Assembly (NCBI GenBank): GCA_003222675.1
Contig: QHWT01000042.1
Location: 1-64,000 of the forward strand
Origin: Acidobacteriota bacterium
GTDB taxonomy: Bacteria; Acidobacteriota; Vicinamibacteria; Vicinamibacterales; 2-12-FULL-66-21
DNA: 64,000 nucleotides
Direction of reading: 5' to 3'
Position numbers and translations under genes: made by a program. Shown piece by piece: positions 50,473 through 58,259 of this stretch. The number at the start of each line of letters is the position of its first letter. Position 1 is the first letter of the stretch. The notes beneath the pieces are model-generated. The model had not been told where the DNA came from, made no database searches, and saw only the letters and a list, made by a program, of their open reading frames with translations.

Positions 50473-50943
50473 TTATTGAGCGTTAGAAGCATTGGACCGC
50501 GCCCCCGGCTCACGCCGAGGCATCCCGGTCCGGGCCTCAGCGACGCGCCGCAGCGTGTCGGCATCAGCCCCATGGGTTGGGCAGCACGCCGCGCCGACTT
50601 CAATCGAGAGCGGCGAGGAGAACTGATAATGTTCCAGGCGCGTCATCAGCCGATCGATGACGCGCATCGAGTTCTGCATGTCGGCGTCGAGGAGCACCAT
50701 CGAGAGGCGTCCCTCCGGGGTTGCCGACAGGAGATCGGTTTCACGGACTTCCCGGCTCACCAGTTGCGCGATTTCCCGCGCGGCTTCCTGGCGCGTACGC
50801 CCTTCGGACTGCGGATCCACGACGACAAGCGTCAGGAAGTTCTGAGACCGTACTGCGCGCTTCAACTCATTGTTGAGCACGAAGTCGAAGGCCTCGGGTG
50901 TGAGCACGCGGAAGTCCTCTTGAAGGAACGGTTCGTCGGCCAT
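50473..50943 (-). CDS. Degenerate GGDEF-like protein
   Basis: A 156-residue cytosolic protein. The pattern FDFVLNNELKRAVRSQNFLTLVVVD, then a helix, then RETDLLSATPEGRLSMVLLD, then IEVGAACCPTHGADADTL follows the diguanylate cyclase fold strand by strand. The active-site GGDEF hairpin is replaced by ATPEGR, so cyclase activity is not expected. It could be a protein-protein or nucleotide-sensing module. ATG 50943 sits in a TGATG overlap with the preceding sigma-54 activator gene, so the two are coupled. Confidence 0.75.
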   Translation of the reverse strand: MADEPFLQEDFRVLTPEAFDFVLNNELKRAVRSQNFLTLVVVDPQSEGRTRQEAAREIAQLVSREVRETDLLSATPEGRLSMVLLDADMQNSMRVIDRLMTRLEHYQFSSPLSIEVGAACCPTHGADADTLRRVAEARTGMPRREPGARSNASNAQ

Positions 50944-52058
50944 CACGACGCTTTATCGAGCTCCGCTTCCTTGATCTTGTAGAGCAGCGCCTTGTAGCTG
51001 ATGCCGAGGATTTCCGCCGCCTCGCGGCGGTTCCAGCGCGTCTGCTGAAGCGTACGGAAGATCAGCTCGCGTTCAGCTTCACGTGCCGCGTGTCGTGCGA
51101 TGTCCTTGAGGGACCCGGTGATAAACACCGGGGCAGCCGGCGCGGCCACCGCCATCGCCGGCGCCACGGCGAGCGGTGCCGGCTCGATAGTCTGGAGCGC
51201 GGGAATCGGGCCGACAGGCATCGTGCGTCCGGCGATCGCATTGGCGAGGTCGCGACGGATCGGCGCGTCGGTGCCGAGAATCAGCATCCGCTTCACCAGG
51301 TTCTCCAGTTCGCGGACGTTGCCCGGCCACTCGTACTCGGCGAACAGGCGCAGTGTGTCGGTTGCGAGCGCGGGCGCGGGCTTGTTGTAGTGCTCCGAAT
51401 ACCGGTGCAGAAAGTATTCCGTGAGCGCCGGGATTTCGTCACGGCGCTGGCGCAGCGGAGGAAGGGTGATGCAGACGACGTTGAGACGGAAGTATAGATC
51501 CTCGCGGAATTGTCCCTCGGCAACCGCAGACTCGAGGTCCCGGTTCGTCGCGGCCACGACACGCACGTCGACGCGCACATCCTGCCGTCCCCCGAGCCGC
51601 GCGAACTCGCCGTCCTGCAGCACCTGGAGCAGCTTCGCCTGCAGCGCCCCTCCCATCTCGCTGATCTCGTCGAGGAACATTGTCCCGTGATGGGCGAATT
51701 CGAACTTGCCGGGTTTCTGCTGAATCGCACCGGTGAATGCGCCGCGCTCGAAGCCGAAGAGTTCCGATTCGAGCAACTCGGCCGGCAAAGCTGCGCAATT
51801 GACCTTTACAAATGTGCGATCGCGACGTGGCGATGCCGCGTGGATTCCGCGCGCGACGAGTTCCTTCCCGGTGCCGCTCTCGCCGCGTACCAGCACCGTC
51901 ACGTCGGTATCGGCCACACGACCAATGAGCTCGCGTACTTCGCGCATCTTGTCGCTCGCGCCGAGCAGCTCGCCGTGTGGCCGGCGGCTGACGTGCGTTG
52001 TCGAGAGATCAACATCCGCAGAGGCTCCGTACGCGCGTGGTTGAGTCGTCCACTGCAC
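50943..52058 (-). CDS. Sigma-54 activator without receiver domain
   Basis: A 371-residue enhancer-binding protein. The AAA+ core has Walker A GESGTGKE, the sigma-54 contact loop GAFTGA, Walker B MFLDEI and [13 protein letters not shown] Fis-type DNA-binding helix-turn-helix ends the protein ([19 protein letters not shown]). Instead of a phosphoacceptor receiver there are only about 30 N-terminal residues, so it may be constitutive or controlled by another protein, for example the coupled GGDEF-like partner (inference). GTG 52058 is used. A full sigma-54 site lies directly upstream. Confidence 0.93.
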   Translation of the reverse strand: MQWTTQPRAYGASADVDLSTTHVSRRPHGELLGASDKMREVRELIGRVADTDVTVLVRGESGTGKELVARGIHAASPRRDRTFVKVNCAALPAELLESELFGFERGAFTGAIQQKPGKFEFAHHGTMFLDEISEMGGALQAKLLQVLQDGEFARLGGRQDVRVDVRVVAATNRDLESAVAEGQFREDLYFRLNVVCITLPPLRQRRDEIPALTEYFLHRYSEHYNKPAPALATDTLRLFAEYEWPGNVRELENLVKRMLILGTDAPIRRDLANAIAGRTMPVGPIPALQTIEPAPLAVAPAMAVAAPAAPVFITGSLKDIARHAAREAERELIFRTLQQTRWNRREAAEILGISYKALLYKIKEAELDKAS

Positions 52059-52069
52059 GCCTGCAGTTC

Positions 52070-52085
52070 AGCAAGGCGAATGCCA
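52070..52085 (-). promoter_or_regulatory. Sigma-54 promoter for the receiver-less activator operon
   Basis: TGGCATTCGCCTTGCT matches 10 of 11 scored -24/-12 positions (Y at -20 is tolerated) and is very similar to the site at 26942-26927. Its predicted start site is at or next to GTG 52058, so the message may be leaderless. Confidence 0.7.
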
Positions 52086-52235
52086 CGACGGAAAAAGTTT
52101 GGAGAACTTGGAGAAAGGGCGGGAGTTCCGCAAAAATTACCGCCCATTGTTCCGCGCCGGTGACCACCGCCGCGGAACACAAATACTTACTGTGGGTAGG
52201 TTGGCTGCCCTTCGAGGTCTGCAGTTAGCAACGCG

Positions 52236-53858
52236 CTAAGCCCGGCTGATCCCGCATTCCTTGATCTTGTTGAGCAAGGTCTTGTAGCTCACGCCGAGGA
52301 TCTGAGCGGCCTTGCGCCGGTTCCAATGGACCTGCCGAAGCGTTTGCTCGATCGCCGCGCGCTCGGCTTTCATCGCGGCGGCCTTGGCGACTGTCGCGAG
52401 TGAACCGCCACCCGACTCTCCAGTTCCCTCATCAGCCACGGGCTCGACGTCGTCGATCTCCACTTCCGGCGGTGGCAGCGGCGGCGCGTACGAGACTGGC
52501 GGCAGCGCCGCGCCGAGTCCGCCCGGCATACCAGCGCCGACCATGACGGCGGCCGCTACTGGCGTCGCAGCCATCGCGTGCGCACGCTGCATGTTGCGTT
52601 CGATCTCACGGACGACGAGCTGCTCGTCCTGGAGAATCACGACCCGCTTGATCATGTTCTCCAGCTCGCGGATATTGCCTGGCCAGTCGTACTGCAGGAA
52701 GAGATGCCGGAGCGTATCCGAGATGAGGCGCGCGGGGCGGTTGTACTTGCGGGAATAGCGCGCGACGAAGAAGTCGGTCAGCGTCGCGACCTCATCGCGC
52801 CGTTCACGCAACGCCGGCACGACCAACTCGATGACCTTGAGCCGATAGTAGAGATCCTCGCGGAAGTCCCCGCTCAGCATCATCTTCTCGAGGTCACGGT
52901 TCGTTGCCGCCACGATGCGGACGTCGACTTGGATGCGCTTGTTGCTGCCCAGTTTCGTGAACTCGCCGTCCTGGAGGACGTGCAGCAGCTTGGCCTGGAG
53001 CGCCGGCTTCATCTCACCGATCTCGTCGAGCATCAGCGTTCCGGTGTCTGCCTGCTCGAACTTGCCGATTCGAGTTGTAGCCGCGCCGGTGAACGCGCCG
53101 CGCTCGTGACCGAAGAGCTCGCTTTCGAGAAGCTCGGCCGGCAGCGCCGCGCAGTTGACTTTCACGAATGGGCGATTGCGGCGCGTCGATCGCTGGTGAA
53201 TGGCGCGCGCGACGAGTTCCTTGCCGACACCGCTCTCGCCACGGATGAGCACGGTGACGTCGCTGTCCGCCACCTGCTCGATCACGGTCGCGATGCCGCG
53301 CATCTTCTCGCTGTTGCCCCATACCGCGCGATCCTCGTCGTCGCTCAGCTGCTGACGGAGTTCGCTCAGCTCGGAGACGAGCCGATTCTTTTCGATCGCA
53401 TTCTTGATTGCGACATCGAGGGCGATTTCGCCGAGTCCTTCCGGATCGTCTGGCTTGACCACGTAATCGGCGGCGCCGAGGCGCACCGCTTCGACGATCG
53501 TCGATGCCTGGTTGCGACCTGACAGCATGATGACTTGCGATTCCGGCCGCGATGCCTTCAACGCGCGCAGCGTTGCCATACCGTCGAGGCCGGGCATCAT
53601 CACATCGAGCAGCACCACGTCCGGCGATTCTGTCTGTTTCATTGACGCGAGCAGCTCATCACCGCGCGTGTAGCAGCGCGCTTCGTAGCCGCGTAAAGAA
53701 AGGAAGGTTCGCAGGTAGGCGGCGAAAGCCGAGTCGTCATCCACAATGGCGACGTATGGCTTTTTCCCCGTCTTTCCGGCGATCACGGGCGCGCGCTGGT
53801 CTGTATCACTGGGCTGCACTGGAAGGCGAGTGTCCATTTCGTTTCCCACTTCATTCAA
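52236..53858 (-). CDS. prsR: PrsR-like sigma-54 response regulator
   Basis: A 540-residue NtrC-type regulator. The receiver domain (about residues 34-150) has the phospho-Asp in VVLLDVMMPGLDG. The AAA+ core has GESGVGKE, GAFTGA and MLDEIGEM. A Pro/Ala-rich linker leads to a Fis-type helix-turn-helix (RRKAAQILGVSYKTLLNKI). It matches the response regulator of exosortase/PEP-CTERM systems (TIGR02915 type), whose partner PrsK kinase is not visible here. It would activate sigma-54 promoters of the polysaccharide and sorting-signal protein genes. Confidence 0.92.
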   Translation of the reverse strand: MNEVGNEMDTRLPVQPSDTDQRAPVIAGKTGKKPYVAIVDDDSAFAAYLRTFLSLRGYEARCYTRGDELLASMKQTESPDVVLLDVMMPGLDGMATLRALKASRPESQVIMLSGRNQASTIVEAVRLGAADYVVKPDDPEGLGEIALDVAIKNAIEKNRLVSELSELRQQLSDDEDRAVWGNSEKMRGIATVIEQVADSDVTVLIRGESGVGKELVARAIHQRSTRRNRPFVKVNCAALPAELLESELFGHERGAFTGAATTRIGKFEQADTGTLMLDEIGEMKPALQAKLLHVLQDGEFTKLGSNKRIQVDVRIVAATNRDLEKMMLSGDFREDLYYRLKVIELVVPALRERRDEVATLTDFFVARYSRKYNRPARLISDTLRHLFLQYDWPGNIRELENMIKRVVILQDEQLVVREIERNMQRAHAMAATPVAAAVMVGAGMPGGLGAALPPVSYAPPLPPPEVEIDDVEPVADEGTGESGGGSLATVAKAAAMKAERAAIEQTLRQVHWNRRKAAQILGVSYKTLLNKIKECGISRA

Positions 53859-53914
53859 GAGTTGTACCTCGACAGCATCCTTGCTCAGACCAAGCAGAAA
53901 ATTTAGGTAGATTG

Positions 53915-53930
53915 AGCAACAGTTTTCCCA
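53915..53930 (-). promoter_or_regulatory. Sigma-54 promoter candidate for prsR
   Basis: TGGGAAAACTGTTGCT keeps the -24 GG and full TTGCT -12 box (9 of 11 scored positions) with correct spacing, 57 nt upstream of the prsR start. It suggests autoregulation. Confidence 0.5.
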
Positions 53931-53989
53931 CGCCGCGCGTCATTCCTGGCTTCGGGTGTTCAATCCTCGAAGGGCTATGAATCGCTTTA

Positions 53990-54005
53990 TGGCACAGCCC
54001 TTGTA
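53990..54005 (+). promoter_or_regulatory. Sigma-54 promoter for the small sorting-signal protein
   Basis: TGGCACAGCCCTTGTA has a perfect -24 box and TTG at -12, matching 10 of 11 positions. It is divergent from the prsR promoter with about 60 bp between the -24 boxes. The leader to ATG 54130 would be about 114 nt. Confidence 0.6.
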
Positions 54006-54129
54006 GTTTGGCGAGTCGTCACGGCGTCAGCTGCAGCCCGCAGCGGCCGGAAGCGAATCAGGCGTTTCAGGCGACGCCGGTCAGTGGTCCATCGGCCCCG
54101 CGGCGCCGTGACGAATGAGAGCTCGGACC

Positions 54130-54396
54130 ATGAGATTGGATGTAAGTCGAATGTATCGAGCGGAGATTGTCGTCTTACGCACGTTCGTAGCTTCTGTCGC
54201 GTTCGTCGGCTGCGCCGCACTGGCGGAGGCCGCGCCTGCGACGACCGGCGACCCGTCTGCCGCTAGCCAGTCGACACCGGCGCTGGCAGTGCAGCAGGTG
54301 CGCGTCCCATTGCTGGGATTGCGGGACGAGGCAGCGATGGTGCTGGTCGGCACCGCGCTCATCGGATTGGCGGCCGCGGTACGTCGCGCGGCCTGA
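54130..54396 (+). CDS. Small exported protein with PEP-CTERM-like C-terminal sorting tail
   Basis: An 88-residue protein. A Sec signal peptide (hydrophobic LRTFVASVAFVGCAALAEA) leads to about 30 residues of Ala/Ser/Thr/Gln-rich linker. The C terminus is tripartite like exosortase substrates: a short conserved-looking segment (VPLLGLRDEA), one membrane helix (AMVLVGTALIGLAAAV) and a basic RRAA end. The canonical VPEP motif is absent. A sigma-54 site at the expected place and the adjacent prsR support a role as a sorted surface protein. ATG 54130, with GAGAG 8 nt upstream, is preferred over 54115. Confidence 0.7.
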   Translation: MRLDVSRMYRAEIVVLRTFVASVAFVGCAALAEAAPATTGDPSAASQSTPALAVQQVRVPLLGLRDEAAMVLVGTALIGLAAAVRRAA

Positions 54397-54482
54397 CGAC
54401 CCATCGTTTCGAGGCGGGCCGGTTTGCCGGCGGCGTATTGTCCGCACCCGCAGCCGGACGCCTTCGAATCCCTTCTCTTCGT

Positions 54483-56020
54483 ATGTCCATCTGCGCTTCC
54501 GCCTGCTTGCCGCTTCGCACTTGCGCGGCGGTGCTCGTGCTGGCGCTGTCGACGGGCGCGACGGCCCGCAGCGCCATTGTCGTTGGACCCGGTGGGGATC
54601 TGCAGGCCGCCATCAACGGCGCAACCGGCGGAGACGTGATCACCTTGACGGCCGGCGTCACTTACACGGGAAACTTCCTGCTGCCGACACACGGCGGGAG
54701 TGGAGTGGTCACCATTCGCACGAAGCCAGACGACCGGCTTCCCGCACCCGGTCAACGCGTAAGCCCTCAAGACGCGCCAAGACTGGCAAGGCTGCAGTCC
54801 GGCAATTCCGGGCCGGCGCTGCAAACAGCGCCGGGGGCGCGGGGCTGGCGGCTCGAGTTGCTGGAGTTCGGCCCGAACGCCGGCCGCGCGACTTGGCGAT
54901 CGATCGATGTTACATCCACGGGGATCGCGCGGTTGGCCAGAAGCGCGGCATCGCGCTCAACAGCGGCGCTACGGAGATCACTGGATCGCACATCGACGAG
55001 ATCAAGGAGATCGGCTTCGAGTCGCAGGCGATCGCCGGTTGGAACGGTCCCGGTCCTTTTCGTATCGACAACAATCACCTGGAAGCGGCTGGCGAGGTCT
55101 TTCTCCTCGGTGGCGCAACACCGGGGATCCACGACCTCGTGCCTTCAGACGTCGTCTTCACGCGGAACTACGTCGGACGCCCCGAAGCATGGCTAACCGA
55201 GAAGTGGCAGGTGAAGAACCTGTTCGAGTTGAAGAACGCGCGCCGCGTCATGGTCTCAATGAACCTGTTCGAGCATAATTGGGTGGCGGCTCAGCCCGGC
55301 TACGCAATTGTGCTGACGCCGCGGGGCGAGCACGGGGAAGCCGCATGGGCCGTCGTCGAAGACGTGACCTTCAGACTCAACATCGTCCGCGACGTGGCCG
55401 CCGCGATCAACGTGCTTGGCCACGACGACGCAGGCCCGAGCGGGCTGGCGCGGCGAGTTCGGATCTCCGAGAACCTGTTTTACGGGTTCGATCGCGAGAA
55501 GTGGAAGGGCAACGGGTTCTTTCTTTTGATCAACGACGGCCCACCGGATATCACCGTAGAACGAAACACGATTCTGCAGGCGGGTAATCTCATCGAGGCT
55601 GCCGGACGTCAGGCGGGCGCGCCCGTCACGATTGAGCGCTTCATCTTTAGAGACAACATCGCGCTTCACAATGCGTTCGGCGTTCATGGTCAGGGCCGGG
55701 GTGTGGGGAAGGACACGTTGAATGCCTACTTTCCGGACGTGGAGTTCGATCACAATGTCCTCGCTGGCGCAAACCCATCCGCATATCCGCCGGCGAACTT
55801 CTTTCCAAGCGCCGCTGCCCTGATGGCAGAGTTCGTTGCTCCCGAGGCGAGAGACTTCCGGCTGAAATCGGGCAGCAAGTACCTCACAGCCGCCGCGGAC
55901 GGAGGCCCAATTGGCGCTCCAATGCGGGAGTTGGCGCAGATCCTCGAAGGATCTGACACGAAGCAAGACGATCGATCGAACAACCGATCTCATCCGAGAG
56001 GACGCGGATCCGGCGGCTAG
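54483..56020 (+). pseudogene. Frameshifted right-handed beta-helix exoprotein (paralogue 1)
   Basis: The reading frame starts at ATG 54483 with a signal peptide and GPGGDLQAAINGATGGDVI. It continues to LEFGPNAG near 54890, after which homology resumes in another frame as DLAIDRCYIHGDRAVGQKRG and runs to the stop at 56020. Compared with the three paralogues downstream, about 21 codons are missing at the junction, a deletion not divisible by three. Restored, it would be about 510 residues, without the fibronectin-like insert of its paralogues. It may be a pseudogene or an assembly error. The family resembles beta-helix uronate lyases or epimerases, but activity is unproven. Confidence 0.75.
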
Positions 56021-56169
56021 GCCGGCCTGATTCTGTAACTGCTCGACGAGAACGTAACGGACAAACCGTCAGCGCGCGCTAGTCGAAACACGTAAGATGC
56101 TGACAGGATGTCGCTTGGTCGCGCCGCCACAGTCGGCAACAGGATTGTAGTCTCGAGCGCATCGGTCTG

Positions 56170-58092
56170 ATGCGCACCTCATTTTTGATCCCGGCAGCTC
56201 TCCGCGTCGCTGCGATCGTCACCGTGGCTGGAGCGCTGCCGGTCGTTGCCACAGCGTCTACGGTTTCGGTCCGGGCGGGTCAAGATCTTCAAGCCGCACT
56301 CAACGCCGCGCAGCCTGGTGACGTGATCGTGCTCGAGGCCGGTGCGACGTTTACCGGAAACTTTGTCCTGCCCATGAAAGCGGGATCCGAGTTCGTTACG
56401 GTTCGCTCGTCCGTCGGCGATTCCGAGTTACCGGGTGCCGGCGAGCGCATGACACCTCGATGGGCGAACGATCTTCCGAAGCTACGCTCACCAAACAGCA
56501 GGAGCGCCTTGCGGACCGCGCCCGGCGTGCACCACTGGCGGCTGCAATTTCTCGAGTTCGAGGCGAACAAGGACGGGTACGGCGATATCATCGAGCTCGG
56601 CGACGGTTCCGCCGCGCAAGACACGCTTCCTGCGGTGCCGCACGACCTCGAACTCGATCGCGTATACGTTCACGGGGATCCGCTCGTCGGACAGAAGCGT
56701 GGCATCTCGCTAAACGCAGGCGCCGTAACGATCCGGAATTCCTACATCAGTATCTGCAAAGCCGTCGGCATGGACGCGCAGGCGATTGCCGGCTGGAACG
56801 GGCCTGGTCCATACCTGATTGAAAACAACTACCTCGAAGGTGCTGGAGAAAACGTTCTCTTCGGTGGCAGCGATCCCGCCATTGGCGGGTTGATTCCATC
56901 GGACGTCGTGTTCAGACGCAATCATGTCGCGAAGCCCCTCGAGTGGCGTGAACCGATCATTCGAACGCCAAGCGGACTCGTTTCGACATCGAACACCGAC
57001 GGGACGCTCATCGCTGGCCGAATCACGTATCTCGTTGTCGCGCGACGCGGGGTAGGGCAAGGAACCATGGGCCGCTCGACTGCGGCATCGGTCGACGTCG
57101 ACGTGCCGGCGAATGGTTCCGTCCACTTGGGCTGGTCAGCAGTGGCCGATGCCACCGAGTATCAGGTGTTCGCGCGTGGATTCGCATGGACCGTCACGAC
57201 GCCTACCTTCTTAGATAGCGGCGCGCCGGGCACCGTCGCATCGGCGCCAACGGGCGCGGGCACGCGGTGGCTCGTAAAGAACATCTTCGAACTGAAAAAC
57301 GCTCGCCGCGTCACTGTCGAGTACAACGTCTTCGAGTCGAACTGGCTGCATGGCCAGGCGGGATACGCGATCGTCTTCACGCCACGAAACTCGAACCACC
57401 ACTGCGACTGGTGCGCGGTGCAGGATGTCGCCTTCCAGTACAACATCGTCCGTCACACAGCCGCAGGCATAAACATCCTCGGCCACGACAGCCCTGCCGT
57501 GTCCGGCCTGGCGGAGAACATTCGGATTCGTCACAACCTGTTTTATGACATCAGCAGCGCCCGATGGGGTGGGAACGGCTGGTTCCTGCTGATCGGGGAC
57601 GAGCCGCGCGACATCATGATCGATCACAACACCATCGATCATGACGGCGGGTCGCTGGTGTACGCCTATGGAGGAACGGCGGCAAATCCAAAGACGATCA
57701 GCGGCTTCAGATTCACCAACAATCTCGCGCGTCACAACCGCTACGGCATCAACGGCGCGTCGTCCTCGTTTGGCGCCGCCGCCATCCATGCATACTTTCC
57801 GGACGCAGTCATCGACCACAACCTTTTGAGCGACGGTCCTGCAAATCGGTACCCTCCAAATAACTATTTCAATACAGGCTTCGCGTCGGTGTTCCTGAAC
57901 CAAAACGCCGGCGACTACAGGCTCGACCCGGGGGGTATCGCAAAAGGGCATGCCGCCGACGGAACGGACCTCGGTGCCGATATCACCACGCTTCTCAAGG
58001 GTATTGCGAGCGTGACGCCGGAATCTGCGGCCGGCCCAGAGTCCGAGCTCTCCGTCCCAAACGCCCCCGTGCATCTTCGCCTGATTCGATAG
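56170..58092 (+). CDS. Right-handed beta-helix exoprotein with fibronectin-like insert (paralogue 2)
   Basis: A 640-residue exported protein. The signal peptide ends near ATA at residue 29. The N-terminal part DLQAALNAAQPGDVIVLEAG begins a parallel beta-helix, with repeat-rich coils such as NNYLEGAGENVLFGG and HNTIDHDGGSLVY. An insert of about 95 residues (about 258-355), between WREPI and WLVKNIFELKNARR, looks like a fibronectin III domain. The fold is typical of polysaccharide lyases and C5-epimerases such as AlgG. The neighbouring AlgD-like and heparinase genes make a uronate polymer a likely ligand (inference). No sigma-54 site is clear upstream. Confidence 0.85.
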   Translation: MRTSFLIPAALRVAAIVTVAGALPVVATASTVSVRAGQDLQAALNAAQPGDVIVLEAGATFTGNFVLPMKAGSEFVTVRSSVGDSELPGAGERMTPRWANDLPKLRSPNSRSALRTAPGVHHWRLQFLEFEANKDGYGDIIELGDGSAAQDTLPAVPHDLELDRVYVHGDPLVGQKRGISLNAGAVTIRNSYISICKAVGMDAQAIAGWNGPGPYLIENNYLEGAGENVLFGGSDPAIGGLIPSDVVFRRNHVAKPLEWREPIIRTPSGLVSTSNTDGTLIAGRITYLVVARRGVGQGTMGRSTAASVDVDVPANGSVHLGWSAVADATEYQVFARGFAWTVTTPTFLDSGAPGTVASAPTGAGTRWLVKNIFELKNARRVTVEYNVFESNWLHGQAGYAIVFTPRNSNHHCDWCAVQDVAFQYNIVRHTAAGINILGHDSPAVSGLAENIRIRHNLFYDISSARWGGNGWFLLIGDEPRDIMIDHNTIDHDGGSLVYAYGGTAANPKTISGFRFTNNLARHNRYGINGASSSFGAAAIHAYFPDAVIDHNLLSDGPANRYPPNNYFNTGFASVFLNQNAGDYRLDPGGIAKGHAADGTDLGADITTLLKGIASVTPESAAGPESELSVPNAPVHLRLIR

Positions 58093-58193
58093 CGCCACCA
58101 GACCCGGTAGATTTTACGAACGGCTCAGTTGTCGTTCGCGACAGGTTCAGTTCGTCCAGCCCGCCCGCCTGCAAAATTCAGCTGTTTCGCGCA

Positions 58194-58209
58194 TGGCGCT
58201 GCTCTTGCC
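58194..58209 (+). promoter_or_regulatory. Sigma-54 promoter candidate for the beta-helix/PKD gene
   Basis: TGGCGCTGCTCTTGCC has TGGC, correct spacing and TTGC, matching 9 of 11 scored positions. It would start transcription about 40 nt before GTG 58260. Confidence 0.5.
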
Positions 58210-58259
58210 GGTCGAGCGGCGGTCTCCTTTACTCCTGTTCTCATTCGAAGGTGGTACCC

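Noticed and set aside
54410-54430. Sigma-54-like site before the frameshifted beta-helix gene
   Set aside because: The GG to GC spacing is one base too long and the -24 box is poor.
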